Of a stretch of DNA of 45,642 bases, positions 28,328-39,158 are shown in pieces. The stretch is from Mollicutes bacterium (GTDB lineage Bacteria; Bacillota_I; Bacilli_A; RFN20; CAG-826). A program made the translations under genes and the position numbers. Position 1 is the first letter of the stretch; every line of letters starts with the position of its first letter. Below the pieces are notes generated by a model. The model searched no databases and was not told where the DNA came from. It worked only from the letters and a program-made list of their open reading frames with translations. The stretch is from assembly GCA_022780025.1 (NCBI GenBank), contig JALEXS010000036.1:1-45642 (forward strand), written 5' to 3'.

Positions 28328-31021
28328 TTAAAATGTTTTTTGTTCATAATTGAAATGCATGAAATCATTAGTTGGATTTTCAGTACTATACTTTTGGAAA
28401 ATAAGCTTTAATGTAGCATCACTTATTTTAATTAAAACACCACCATGATAATCATCATATGTTCCAGTATAATAAATTTTTCTTACTGTAGATCCTTTAA
28501 ATGAATCACTACTAACAGATAAATAAGTTCTACTTAAAACAGGATTATTAACAAATTTATTAAATAATAATTCTTTTAAAGCAGTAGTATCTTTGAATGC
28601 TCTAGTAGAAATAGTGTATAATTCTTCGTTAAATGAAACTTTATTTAAATAAGCGTTTCCTAAGAAAGCTTGAGAATAAATTGTTAAGGTTTTTTCAGGA
28701 ACATTATAGACTGAATCAGTCTTATTTGCAGGATAAGCAGCTAAATAACTATAAGTTGGATCTTTAGTAGCTAATTCAAATAAAACACCATCAACTGCTT
28801 TATATTTAGTATTTTCACTACCTACTGTAATAGATGTTAATCTCTTACAACCATAGAACATATAATCAGTTTCTCTAGATGAACTACTATTAACTTTAAA
28901 TGTAGTAACACTACTAGGAATATTAATAGTTTCTAATGATTCATCACCATAAAAGCATCCATAATCGACAGTTTTAAGACCTTCTGGTAATGTAATTTCT
29001 TTTAAACTTGTATATCCAGATAAAGATTTACTAGCTAATGATGTTAATTTTGAAGGTAATGTTAACGAAGTAACTGCACTATTACCATTAATCATGTAAG
29101 CTCCAATAGAAGTTAATCCATCAGGAAGTTTTAATGTCTTTAATTTTGCATTATTACATATAGCATAATTTCCTAATTTAGTAATTGAATCAGGCAAAAT
29201 TGCTTCAGTAATACCAGTATTCTTAAAAGCATTATCTCCGATACTAGTAATTCCATCATAGAAAGTAAAACCAGTAAATTTTTCACAATTTTCAAAAGTA
29301 CTAGCTGGTATATCTAAAATTGTAGTAGGCCAAGAAACAGTTGTTAATTCATTACAACCATTAAATACACCGTCATCAAGACTCGTTACAGCATGAATAT
29401 CAACACTTTCAAGATGAGAACCACTAAATGCATTTTCTGAAATTGCAGTTAAAGAAGTAGGTGCAGTATAAGTTTTTTCTTCTTTCATTGGAGGATAACA
29501 TAATAATTTAGATTTATCTTTATTATAAAGAATGCCTTCACTAGTTGAGAAATCAGCATTATCTTCACTAATTGTAATTTCTTTTAAAGCTTCATTACCT
29601 TTAATCGCATTAGGATCTAAGCCTTCATCATCATCTTTTGTAGATGTACCATTATCATTATAAGTTTTTAACGCTTTAGGTAAATTAATCTTAGTTAAAT
29701 TAGGATTACTACTTATAGCCATATTTCCTATATAAGTAACTGTATCTGGAATAGTTAATTCTGTTAAATAAGGTAAGCTTTGGAAACAAGAACCTTGAAT
29801 TCTTTCGAGCGCTTCAGGTAAAACAAATGATTTTAAATTATCGCAACTTGGAAACATTCTTTCGATAATTTTTATATTTTTAGGAAGTTTTACAGTTTCT
29901 AATGAAGTGCATTTAACAAATAAAGATTGTAATTTACCTTCTACTTTGCCTTTAGAATCAATACATCCCTTAATTGAATCAGGTAATGTAACTTTAACTA
30001 AACTTGAGCAACTGTTATATAAGTTCATACCAATATATTCAATACCTTCAGGTAAAGAACCATCTTCTAAGGATTTACAGTTATAGAAACAATTATATCC
30101 AATATCTTTTAAAGTTGATGGATAATGTAATGTATATAAAGATGTACAACTATAAAATGCAGTATTACCGATAGCAATGACACCTTCACTAATTTTAATT
30201 CTTTCAAGAGTTTGACTATTTTTAAAACAGTTATTACCAATTTTGGTTACTTTATAAGTTTCATTATTAGTAGGATTAACTACTTCAGTAGGTGTAATTA
30301 CAGCAGTACTAGTTCCTTTATATGTAGATAATGTAGCTTCTTTAGTTTCATCATCAAAAGTAACAGCAAAATCACCTTGTTCAGCAACTGTTAATGTTGG
30401 CATAACGTGAATTTTAATTTCATCAGTTAAAGTACCACATGTTGCAGTAATAATAACAAAACCATCACTTTCAGCAGTGACATTACCTTCTAAATCGATA
30501 GTTACATAACGATCATCATAACCTTCAATCTTTTTAATACCCCATGTTACTTCTTTATTTGTAGCATTTTCAGGTAAAACAGTTGCAGTTAATTTAAATG
30601 TATCACCAACTTCAACTTCTAAATTTTCTCCTTGATTAATAGTGATACTTTCTACTTCAATTGGAGCAACATTAATAACTATTGTATCTTCAAGTCCATC
30701 AACTGTTGCTTTTAAAGTGAGTGTACCACCTCCAGATGCAGTAAATTCACCTTGTTGAGAAATAGTACCAATTGTAGCAGGATCTGTAACTCCATCATCT
30801 ACAAAAGAAAATGCTACTTTTGAAGTAGTATCAGCTGGAGCAACTTCGACTTCAAATTTGTGTTTATCTCCTACTTTAAGAGTTAGACTATCGCCATCTT
30901 TGAAACTTATTGACGTCGCTTTGACTTCTTTTTGACAACTGGTCAAAGTATAAAAAGTTGTGGTAGATATCCCTAATCCTAAGATTAAAGAAGATAACCT
31001 TAAAATGTTAATTTTTTTCAT
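28328..31021 (-). CDS. BspA-like leucine-rich-repeat (LRR_5) lipoprotein with two BIG2-like Ig domains
   Basis: Lipobox TFYTLTSCQK; two Ig segments; many repeats such as ITKLGNYAICNNAKLKTLKLPDGLTSIGAYMINGNSAVTSLTLPSKL. Confidence 0.9.
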   Translation of the reverse strand: MKKINILRLSSLILGLGISTTTFYTLTSCQKEVKATSISFKDGDSLTLKVGDKHKFEVEVAPADTTSKVAFSFVDDGVTDPATIGTISQQGEFTASGGGTLTLKATVDGLEDTIVINVAPIEVESITINQGENLEVEVGDTFKLTATVLPENATNKEVTWGIKKIEGYDDRYVTIDLEGNVTAESDGFVIITATCGTLTDEIKIHVMPTLTVAEQGDFAVTFDDETKEATLSTYKGTSTAVITPTEVVNPTNNETYKVTKIGNNCFKNSQTLERIKISEGVIAIGNTAFYSCTSLYTLHYPSTLKDIGYNCFYNCKSLEDGSLPEGIEYIGMNLYNSCSSLVKVTLPDSIKGCIDSKGKVEGKLQSLFVKCTSLETVKLPKNIKIIERMFPSCDNLKSFVLPEALERIQGSCFQSLPYLTELTIPDTVTYIGNMAISSNPNLTKINLPKALKTYNDNGTSTKDDDEGLDPNAIKGNEALKEITISEDNADFSTSEGILYNKDKSKLLCYPPMKEEKTYTAPTSLTAISENAFSGSHLESVDIHAVTSLDDGVFNGCNELTTVSWPTTILDIPASTFENCEKFTGFTFYDGITSIGDNAFKNTGITEAILPDSITKLGNYAICNNAKLKTLKLPDGLTSIGAYMINGNSAVTSLTLPSKLTSLASKSLSGYTSLKEITLPEGLKTVDYGCFYGDESLETINIPSSVTTFKVNSSSSRETDYMFYGCKRLTSITVGSENTKYKAVDGVLFELATKDPTYSYLAAYPANKTDSVYNVPEKTLTIYSQAFLGNAYLNKVSFNEELYTISTRAFKDTTALKELLFNKFVNNPVLSRTYLSVSSDSFKGSTVRKIYYTGTYDDYHGGVLIKISDATLKLIFQKYSTENPTNDFMHFNYEQKTF

Positions 31022-31150
31022 AATTTCCCCTCACAATATATTAAAACTATAGTTTAAAATAAAAAAATAAAGGATAAAAAAATATCTCTTTATTTTGTAT
31101 TAATAAAATTAAAATTTATTCGATAATAGGTTATATTTTATGAATTTATA

Positions 31151-31957
31151 TCATTTATCTTTGATATTTAAGTTAAGTATTTTTTGGTATAAGTCTTCAA
31201 TTAAGTGTTCATTTTGAGATGTAATTACTATTTTATTTTTCTTAAGTGAAACCTTTAAATCATCGTTTTTAGTTTTACTTCTTACTAGGTCTTCTGTTTC
31301 TCTAACACTTAATTTATTCTTATAAATCTCGTTTTTAATATTAATAGCTTCAGATTCACTAAGTCTAGAAATAGCTTTAGCATGTCCATAAGATAATTTT
31401 TCATTGACAACATCTTTTAATATCTCTTTAGGTAAATTTAATAGCTGTAAAATATTAGATACTTGGGATGTAGATTGCTTTAATAATTTAGATAAATCTT
31501 TGTTTTTATAATTAAACGATTTTCTTAAATTATTAATTAAATATGCAACTTCTACAACATTATAAGATTTTTGTTCAAGAGTATCAGCTAATAAAACTAA
31601 TAAAGTTTCTTCATCATTAAAGTTAGCAATAATAACTGGAATTTCTTTTATTTTTAATATTTTACATGCAATAAATAAACGTCTACCAATGACAATTTCA
31701 TAATGATCTTTAACATGCCTAACAACCAATGGTCTAATAAAACCATTATCTAAAATATATTCTTTATATTCGCTTAAGTTTGATTCAGAAATACGTGCTT
31801 TTTTTAAAAATTGATTATCTTCTATTTCATTTAATGGAATATTAACAATAGATTCACGAGCATAATTTTGCTCTATTGTTGGAATAACATCTGTATTTGA
31901 AAACTTTTCTAATAAAGTTTTCAAATCATTATTAATAATTTTATTTTGATTTTTCAT
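31151..31957 (-). CDS. parB: ParB/Spo0J-family partition protein with divergent CTP-binding motifs
   Basis: NIPLNEIEDNQ...NGFIRPLVVRHVKDHYEIVIGRRLFIACKI..IPVIIANF; HTH LSKLLKQSTSQVSNILQLLNLP; follows parA. Confidence 0.87.
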   Translation of the reverse strand: MKNQNKIINNDLKTLLEKFSNTDVIPTIEQNYARESIVNIPLNEIEDNQFLKKARISESNLSEYKEYILDNGFIRPLVVRHVKDHYEIVIGRRLFIACKILKIKEIPVIIANFNDEETLLVLLADTLEQKSYNVVEVAYLINNLRKSFNYKNKDLSKLLKQSTSQVSNILQLLNLPKEILKDVVNEKLSYGHAKAISRLSESEAINIKNEIYKNKLSVRETEDLVRSKTKNDDLKVSLKKNKIVITSQNEHLIEDLYQKILNLNIKDK

Positions 31958-32717
31958 TTTGGATAATTTCTTTAGCTAATTGATTATAAGCTAAAGTTCC
32001 AGCACTATTTGGTCTATATAATATTGAAGGTAAGCCTTTTGCACTAGCTTCACTTAAAGAAATATTACGAGGAATAATTGTATGATATGTATTTTCTAAG
32101 AAATATTTACGAACTTGTTCTACTACTTCATTTCCTAATTTAGAACGAGGTTCAAACATTGTTAATAAGAATCCTTCTACTTGTAAAGCTTGATTATATT
32201 TTGATTGAACATTTTTAATAGTAGCTAATACTTGAGCTAGTCCTTCCATTGCAAAATATTCACATTGGATTGGAACTAATACACTATCAGCAGCTACTAA
32301 AGCATTTAAACTTAATATACCTAAAGATGGTGGACAGTCAATTAATATATAATCATATTTATTTTTTACATATATCATTAAATTCTTTAATAATTCAAAT
32401 GGTTTAGCTGAATTTTTAGAAATAATTTCGCTTTCTAAATTAGATAATTTTAAATTACTAGGAACTACTTCTAAGTTCTTCATTGCAGATTTACGAATAA
32501 TTTTTAAAATATCGCAATCTAAAATTAAAGCATCAAAAATAGTTTTATTAATTAAAGAGATATCAACACCAAGTCCACGAGAAGAATTTCCTTGAGGATC
32601 AAGATCTATTAATAATACTTTTCTTTTTAAATGTGCTAAAGAGGCGCCTAAATTAATAGAGGTTGTAGTTTTACCTACTCCACCTTTATGATTACAAATC
32701 GCAATTATTTTACCCAT
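31941..32717 (-). CDS. parA: ParA/Soj ATPase
   Basis: MGKIIAICNHKGGVGKTTTSINLGASLA deviant Walker A; LLIDLDPQGNSSRGLG; YDYILIDCPPSLG. Confidence 0.95.
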   Translation of the reverse strand: MGKIIAICNHKGGVGKTTTSINLGASLAHLKRKVLLIDLDPQGNSSRGLGVDISLINKTIFDALILDCDILKIIRKSAMKNLEVVPSNLKLSNLESEIISKNSAKPFELLKNLMIYVKNKYDYILIDCPPSLGILSLNALVAADSVLVPIQCEYFAMEGLAQVLATIKNVQSKYNQALQVEGFLLTMFEPRSKLGNEVVEQVRKYFLENTYHTIIPRNISLSEASAKGLPSILYRPNSAGTLAYNQLAKEIIQNEKSK

Positions 32718-32725
32718 ATTCTTTA

Positions 32726-33424
32726 TTATAATGGTTTATTTAAAATTGTAGAATAAGAACGTGGATATTTTTTATCAGTTTTATTATTTTTAGTTATTAC
32801 TACAATATATCTATCTTGATTAATAAGAGGTAATGTATATTTAAATTCTAAATTTATACTACTATTTAATGCTTTTAATGTATTTTTTGCTTTTATTTCT
32901 TCTTCTTTATAACTTATTCCTTTATAAGCAAAAAATGTTCCATTTATTTTAATAAAAGGGAGTATTAATTCAGAGATAATTCTTAATTCTGAAACAGCTC
33001 TAGTAATAGCGTAATCAAAATAATTATGATATTTATCATCCAATTCTTCAAATCTAGAATTAATAACATATATATTATTTAAATTTAATTTTTCTTTAAC
33101 TAATGATAAAAATAAACATTTCTTTTTATTTGTTTCAACTAAATAAAAAGAAACATTAGGATATTTTATAGCTAAAGGAATTGAAGGAAATCCAGCTCCT
33201 GGTCCTAAATCAACTACATTAGTATTATCTTCAAATTCTTTATATAAAATTAAAGAATAAGAATCATAAAAATGTTTAATAATAAAGTCTTCTTCATTAA
33301 GAATTGCAGTTAAATTATATTTTTTATTTTCTTCAATTACAAAATTATAAAAAGTAATTAACTTTTCTTTATCATCATCACTTAAATTAAATACATTTAA
33401 TAAATCTAAATCTTTAATAATCAT
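32726..33424 (-). CDS. rsmG: 16S rRNA m7G527 methyltransferase RsmG (GidB)
   Basis: KYNLTAI...IIKHFYDS; VVDLGPGAGFPSIPLAI; DYAITRAVSEL. Confidence 0.95.
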   Translation of the reverse strand: MIIKDLDLLNVFNLSDDDKEKLITFYNFVIEENKKYNLTAILNEEDFIIKHFYDSYSLILYKEFEDNTNVVDLGPGAGFPSIPLAIKYPNVSFYLVETNKKKCLFLSLVKEKLNLNNIYVINSRFEELDDKYHNYFDYAITRAVSELRIISELILPFIKINGTFFAYKGISYKEEEIKAKNTLKALNSSINLEFKYTLPLINQDRYIVVITKNNKTDKKYPRSYSTILNKPL

Positions 33425-35298
33425 CTTAAATCACCTTTTTTAATATGAATTATTAAAGCATTAATATCACTTGGATTTACTCCACTAATCCTACTAGCTT
33501 GTCCAATATCTTTTGGTTGAACTTTATTAAATTTTTGTCTAGCTTCTAAAGCTAAACAATCTAATTTAGAATAATCAAAATTCTCAGGTAATTTAATTGA
33601 TTCTAATTTCTTAGCTTTTAAAGCTTCAACTCTTTCGTTTTCAATATATCCAGCGTATTTTACTAAAATTGATAATTGTTTTTCACCAATTGGATCTAAT
33701 TTAATGTCACTAGGATAATCAACCATATATTCTTTTAAACGAGAAAAAGTTACATTATTTCTTTTTAAAATATCTTCATAGGTAACGCCATTTTCAAGTC
33801 TATCATAACCTAGTTCAACTAGATAATCATTAACTTTACTAGTTCTTCCAAAGTGGTTATTTTTTAAATAATCCTGCAAAACCCCAATATTTTTCTTTTT
33901 TTTGATAAATTCATCATATCTAGATTGACTAATTAAACCTAACTTATAACCATATTCAGTAAGTCTTAAATCAGCATTATCATGTCTTAATAAAAGTCTA
34001 TATTCAGCTCTACTTGATAATAATCTATAAGGTTCTTTTGTTCCCTTTGTAATTAAATCATCAATCATAACACCAATATAAGCTTCATCTCTATTTAAAA
34101 TAAATGGAGGTAAATTTTTAATATATTGACCAGCATTTATACCAGCCATTAAACCTAATCCAGCAGCTTCTTCGTATCCACTTGTACCACAAATTTGACC
34201 AGCAATAAATAATCCTTTATATTTTTTAACCATTAAGGATGTATCAAATTGAGTTGGATCAAGAGCATCATATTCAATAGCGTAAGCGTATTTTAAAATT
34301 TTAGCATTTTCTAATCCAGGTAAAGAATGAACCATTTTATCTTGAACATCAATTGGCATAGATGTAGAAAAACCTTGTAAATAAATACTATTAGTATCAT
34401 AACTTTCTGGTTCTAAAAATAATTGATGACGTGGTTTATCGCTAAATCTAACTATTTTATCTTCAATTGATGGACAATATCTTGGACCAACACCTTTAAC
34501 TAATCCACTATACATAGCACTTTCAAGTAAATTATCTTTAATAATTTTATGAGTTTCAGGAGTTGTATAAATTAACCAACAAGGAATTTGTTCTGAAATA
34601 GGAATAAAATCATGATCTTCATAAGAGAATCCTTCATCTTCAACATTGCCTAATTGAATTATTCCTTTTGAAAAATCGATACTTTCTTTAGCAATACGTT
34701 GAGGAGTACCAGTTTTAAGTCTAATAATTTCAATACCCATTCTTTTTAAAGAATCGCTTAAACCAATTGATGGCTTTTCTCCATCAGGTCCACCTGATGT
34801 TTTATTATGACCTACAAGAATTTCACTATTCATATAAGTACCGGTTGCTAAAATAACAGCTTTTGAAAAAATATCTTGGTTTTGCGAGGTTTTTACTCCA
34901 AAAACAGTACTTTTATCATAAAGTAAATCCACAACCATATCTTCTAAAATATCAAGATTTTTAGTTTCTTTTAAATGTTCTTGAATAAAATGAGGATATC
35001 TTTTTTTATCAGCTTGAGCTCTTAAACATTGAACACCAGGACCTTTTTTAGTATTAAGCATCTTCATTTGTAAATATTCATGATCAGCTGCTTTACCCAT
35101 AAAGCCACCAAGAGCATCAATTTCTCTTACGACAATACCTTTTGCACTTCCACCAATTGATGGGTTACATGGCATATTGGATACCATTTTAAAATTTAAT
35201 GTAATTAAAAGAGTTGCAAATCCTCTATTTGCACAAGCTAAAGAAGCTTCAACACCTGCGTGTCCTCCTCCAACAACAATAACATCATATTTTTTCAT
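33421..35298 (-). CDS. mnmG: tRNA uridine-5-carboxymethylaminomethyl modification enzyme MnmG (GidA)
   Basis: VIVVGGGHAGVEASLACANRG; CNPSIGGSAKG; PYRLLSSRAEYRLLLRHDNADLRLT; ends in TGA. Confidence 0.97.
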   Translation of the reverse strand: MKKYDVIVVGGGHAGVEASLACANRGFATLLITLNFKMVSNMPCNPSIGGSAKGIVVREIDALGGFMGKAADHEYLQMKMLNTKKGPGVQCLRAQADKKRYPHFIQEHLKETKNLDILEDMVVDLLYDKSTVFGVKTSQNQDIFSKAVILATGTYMNSEILVGHNKTSGGPDGEKPSIGLSDSLKRMGIEIIRLKTGTPQRIAKESIDFSKGIIQLGNVEDEGFSYEDHDFIPISEQIPCWLIYTTPETHKIIKDNLLESAMYSGLVKGVGPRYCPSIEDKIVRFSDKPRHQLFLEPESYDTNSIYLQGFSTSMPIDVQDKMVHSLPGLENAKILKYAYAIEYDALDPTQFDTSLMVKKYKGLFIAGQICGTSGYEEAAGLGLMAGINAGQYIKNLPPFILNRDEAYIGVMIDDLITKGTKEPYRLLSSRAEYRLLLRHDNADLRLTEYGYKLGLISQSRYDEFIKKKKNIGVLQDYLKNNHFGRTSKVNDYLVELGYDRLENGVTYEDILKRNNVTFSRLKEYMVDYPSDIKLDPIGEKQLSILVKYAGYIENERVEALKAKKLESIKLPENFDYSKLDCLALEARQKFNKVQPKDIGQASRISGVNPSDINALIIHIKKGDLR

Positions 35299-36698
35299 TA
35301 ACCGACACTTCCATCCATATCTAGTTTAATTAATTGATTAAGTTCAACAGCATATTCCATTGGTAATTCTCTACTAAATGGTTCAATAAATCCCATGATA
35401 ATCATTTGGGTAGCATCTTGCTTTGAAATACCACGACTCATTAAATAATATAATTGTTCTTCATCTATTTTACTAACAGTTGCTTCATGTTCTAAAAATG
35501 AAGAATTATTCAAACATTCATTCTTTGGTATAGTATCACTTTTAGAAATATCATCTAAAATTAAAGTATCACATTCGACATGAGCTTTTGAATTTTTAGC
35601 ATTAGCTTTAATTCTAACAGTACCTCTATAATTACTTACACCACCATTTCTAACAATAGACTTAGAAATAATTTGAGATGTTGTATTAGGTGCTTCATGA
35701 ATCATTCTAGCACCAGCATCTTGAAATTGTCCTTTACTAGCTACTGCAATAGAAATACAAATTCCTTTAGCAAATGGTTCTTTTAAAATACATGCTGGAT
35801 ATTTCATATTAACTTGAGAGCCAATATTTCCATCAATCCATTCCATTTTACCATTTTCATAAACTGCAGCTCTTTTTGTAACTAAATTAACGATATTATT
35901 CGACCAATTTTGAATAGTTGAATAACGACATTTTGCATCTTTACATACAATAATTTCAACAACTGCAGCGTGTAATGATTCTTTTGAGTATATAGGAGCA
36001 GTGCATCCTTCAACGTAATGAACTTCTGCACCTTCATCAACTATAATTAAAGTTCTTTCAAATTGACCAGTTTTTTCATTATTAATTCTAAAATAAGATT
36101 GTAATGGTTTTTCTAATTTAACACCTTTTGGAACATAAATAAAAGATCCACCACTCCAAACAGCACCATTAAGAGCACTAAATTTATTATCTTGATAAGA
36201 AACAACAGTTCCAAAATATTTTTTAAATAAATCTGGATATAATTTTAAAGCTAAGTCAGTAGAAAGGAAAATAACTCCTTTTTCTCTAACTTCTTCAAGC
36301 ATATTATGATATACCATTTCTGACTCATATTGAGTAGCAGCACCTGCTAAATATTTTTGTTCAGCTTCAGGAATTCCTAATTTTTTAAAAGTATTTTTAA
36401 TAGTTTCAGGTACTTCATCCCAAGAATTTTCTTCTTTTTTACTATATCTTGTAAAATATGTATAACTATTAAAATCTAAATCAGTAACATCAGGTCCAAA
36501 ATTAGGAAACTTTAATTTTAAAAATGTTCTATAAGCTTGGAGTCTATATTCAAGCATCCACTCAGGTTCATTTTTAGCTTTAGAAATTGTTCTTACAACC
36601 TCTTCATTTAAGCCTTTTCCAGTATCAAAAATAGATTGAGAATCATCTTTAAAATCATATTTATAATCATCAGTTATAATATCAGTCTTTTTTGCCAT
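35298..36698 (-). CDS. sufB: Fe-S cluster assembly scaffold SufB
   Basis: Start trimmed to [12 protein letters not shown], preceded by [51 protein letters not shown]. Confidence 0.95.
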   Translation of the reverse strand: MAKKTDIITDDYKYDFKDDSQSIFDTGKGLNEEVVRTISKAKNEPEWMLEYRLQAYRTFLKLKFPNFGPDVTDLDFNSYTYFTRYSKKEENSWDEVPETIKNTFKKLGIPEAEQKYLAGAATQYESEMVYHNMLEEVREKGVIFLSTDLALKLYPDLFKKYFGTVVSYQDNKFSALNGAVWSGGSFIYVPKGVKLEKPLQSYFRINNEKTGQFERTLIIVDEGAEVHYVEGCTAPIYSKESLHAAVVEIIVCKDAKCRYSTIQNWSNNIVNLVTKRAAVYENGKMEWIDGNIGSQVNMKYPACILKEPFAKGICISIAVASKGQFQDAGARMIHEAPNTTSQIISKSIVRNGGVSNYRGTVRIKANAKNSKAHVECDTLILDDISKSDTIPKNECLNNSSFLEHEATVSKIDEEQLYYLMSRGISKQDATQMIIMGFIEPFSRELPMEYAVELNQLIKLDMDGSVG

Positions 36699-37137
36699 CT
36701 TTCTCATCTCCATTCATCAACTCTTTTAAACCATTCCAACCTAAAGTAGCACATTTAATTCTAGCAGCTTGCTTATATGTGTTTTGAAAAACTACTGCTT
36801 CATCAAGAGTTTCTTCATCATATGGTTTTTCATAAATCATATTAAAATATTCATTAATAATTTTATTAGCTTCATCAAAGTTTTTACCTTTTACAAGGTC
36901 GCACATAATGTCAGTGCTAGATGTACAAATAGTACAAGCAACTCCATCAAATTTAACATCTTCAATCAAGTTATTTTTAGCTTTAAGATAAATAGTTATA
37001 TCATCAATACAACTAGTAGAGTCCATTCTAATTGTTTTATATTCATCAACATTTGTAGGAGTTATTTTATTATTAGGATTATTATAATGATCCATAATAA
37101 TCTCTCTCATCATAATAGGATTAAGCAAAGTAGGCAT
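36682..37137 (-). CDS. sufU: SufU-like Fe-S/sulfur-transfer protein
   Basis: [15 protein letters not shown]; conserved Cys motifs [26 protein letters not shown]; start uncertain. Confidence 0.92.
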   Translation of the reverse strand: MPTLLNPIMMREIIMDHYNNPNNKITPTNVDEYKTIRMDSTSCIDDITIYLKAKNNLIEDVKFDGVACTICTSSTDIMCDLVKGKNFDEANKIINEYFNMIYEKPYDEETLDEAVVFQNTYKQAARIKCATLGWNGLKELMNGDEKDGKKD

Positions 37138-38377
37138 CTAAAAAATCTCCTCCAGTCTTTAAGGCTTCATATAAAGAATCAATTTCTTCTTTTGTATTGT
37201 AAAAATAAAAACTTATTCTTACAGTTGCTACAGTGTGTAAAAATTCATGTAAAATTTTAGCACAATGTTCACCACTTCTAACACATATGCCTTTACTATT
37301 TAAATAACTAGCTTCATCTTGAGCAAAGACATCTTTTACATTAATTGTAATAATTGAGCCTTCTGCATTTTCGTTATAAATAATGACGTTTTGCAAGGTT
37401 TTTAATTTATTTATGGCATATTTTCTTAATTCAGCTTCATATTTTTCAATGTTTTCCATACCTAAATTATTTAAATAATCTATAGCAGCACCTAAACCAT
37501 ATATACCAGCTAAATTCATAGTTCCAGCCTCAAATTTTGCAGGTGGTTCTAAAAATGCAACATTTCCACACATATCAAATCTAGCGTTATTTCCACCACC
37601 ACTCATAAATGGATCAGTCTTTCTTAATAAATCATATTTGCCATATAAAACACCAATTCCAGTTGGGCCACACATTTTATGGGCGCTGAAAGATAAGAAA
37701 TCACAATCTAAATCTTTAACATCGATTTTCATATGAGGGACACTTTGAGCTCCATCTACTACTAAAATAGCACCATGTTCATGAACTACTTTAGCAATTT
37801 CTTTAATATCAGCTAAGAAAGCTAATACATTAGTAATTTGAGCTAAAGCGACAATTTTAGTGTTTTTTGTTATAGCACTTTTTACTGCTTCAACTGTCAA
37901 TCTACCTTCTTTATTTAAAGGAATGTAATTGATTTTACAATGAGTCATTTCTTTAACTTTAAACCAAGGTAAAACATTACTTGCGTGTTCTGCTTCAGTT
38001 AATAATATTTCATCATTTTCAGTCATGTTTTTCATACCATAACCAAAGGCAACTTGATTTATAGACATTGAAGTACCACTAGTAAAAACAACTTCTTCTT
38101 TATTAGCATTAATAAATTTAGCAACTTTAGTTCTAACTTCATCAACTTTTTGATCAACTTTAAAAGCTAAATCATAATCTCCACGATGTGAATTAGCATT
38201 TTCATTTAAATAATATTCATCTCCACCTTTAATAACTGAATATGGTTTAAAAGTAGTAGCAGCACTATCAAAATATATTAAACTATGGCCTTGTTGGGTC
38301 TTATTTTCTAACATTGGGAAATCTTGTCTTATTTTATAAACATCAAACATATCTTTATAAGCTCCCATTAATTTCAT
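37121..38377 (-). CDS. sufS: Cysteine desulfurase SufS
   Basis: YFDSAATTFKP; LSFSAHKMCGPTGIGVLYGK (PLP lysine); RSGEHCAKILHEFL catalytic Cys; start may be downstream. Confidence 0.96.
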   Translation of the reverse strand: MKLMGAYKDMFDVYKIRQDFPMLENKTQQGHSLIYFDSAATTFKPYSVIKGGDEYYLNENANSHRGDYDLAFKVDQKVDEVRTKVAKFINANKEEVVFTSGTSMSINQVAFGYGMKNMTENDEILLTEAEHASNVLPWFKVKEMTHCKINYIPLNKEGRLTVEAVKSAITKNTKIVALAQITNVLAFLADIKEIAKVVHEHGAILVVDGAQSVPHMKIDVKDLDCDFLSFSAHKMCGPTGIGVLYGKYDLLRKTDPFMSGGGNNARFDMCGNVAFLEPPAKFEAGTMNLAGIYGLGAAIDYLNNLGMENIEKYEAELRKYAINKLKTLQNVIIYNENAEGSIITINVKDVFAQDEASYLNSKGICVRSGEHCAKILHEFLHTVATVRISFYFYNTKEEIDSLYEALKTGGDFLDAYFA

Positions 38378-39158
38378 TAAATATCTTTTCTTTTAAGTCA
38401 CCATCAAAATATTGAGTAATAGGTATTAAATAACCTGTAGTAATAAGTTTTCTAGCATCAGTAATATTTAAACCTCTACTTAATAAATAGAATAAATGAT
38501 CTTCATTTAATGCACCAATAGCACATCCATGACTTGCTTTAATATCATCACAATCAATCTTTAAAGTAGGTGAAGCAATAGCTTTACTTGTTTCATCAAA
38601 TAAGATTACTTTTACACTTTGTTTTGCACTAGATTTTATTGAATCTTTTTCAATATGAGATGTACCAATACACTTAATAGTTGCATTATTTTGAGATACA
38701 CCAAATCCAGTTAAGATTGACGATGTTCTTTCATTTAAATGTGAGAATGAAATACTATAATATTTATTATTATTATTTTTAGCTAATGAAGCAAAGCGGA
38801 ATTCACTTGCACTATTTTCACCATATAAAATAACATTACTATTTAATATAATATCTGTATCACTTAAATCAGCAAAATACGTATTAAATATGGCGTTTCT
38901 GCAAAGATTTGCTTTCAAATTAAGCCTTTTTTTAGTTTCATTATTTACAATTTTTAACTCTAAAGAAGCATTATTTTGAATGAAAAAATTAACATTTGTA
39001 TCATAAAAATCAGTCATAATAATTGATGCTTTTACATTACTTAAAACATCAATATTAATTTCTTCTATGTTTTCTTCTAATGATAAAATAACCTCTTCGC
39101 TATTTTTAATTGACAAAGTATTATTATTTTTAATTAAATCACTATTACTTATTTTCAT
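38355..39158 (-). CDS. sufD: SufD-like scaffold protein, short form
   Basis: Position between sufC and sufS; KIDCDDIKASHGCAIGALNEDHLFYLLSRGLNITDARKLITTGYL SufD C-terminal motif. Confidence 0.92.
   Translation of the reverse strand: MKISNSDLIKNNNTLSIKNSEEVILSLEENIEEINIDVLSNVKASIIMTDFYDTNVNFFIQNNASLELKIVNNETKKRLNLKANLCRNAIFNTYFADLSDTDIILNSNVILYGENSASEFRFASLAKNNNNKYYSISFSHLNERTSSILTGFGVSQNNATIKCIGTSHIEKDSIKSSAKQSVKVILFDETSKAIASPTLKIDCDDIKASHGCAIGALNEDHLFYLLSRGLNITDARKLITTGYLIPITQYFDGDLKEKIFNEINGSL

Noticed and set aside
31022-31150. oriC/parS near the mnmG-rsmG-parAB cluster
   Set aside because: No DnaA-box cluster (TTATCCACA) or parS-like palindrome was visible, and no dnaA, rpmH or mnmE is in the window.
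33421-33424. Possible Mollicutes code 4 (TGA = Trp)
   Set aside because: TGA is the natural end of mnmG (overlapping the rsmG ATG) and of sufU; Trp is TGG in the codon checked. Standard stops are used, so recoding does not explain the split lipoprotein gene, whose stops are TAA and TAG.
37385-37405. TTTTGCAAGGTT shared with the left-edge IS-like sequence
   Set aside because: Short match inside sufS coding sequence, with no extended repeat around it; chance in AT-rich DNA.
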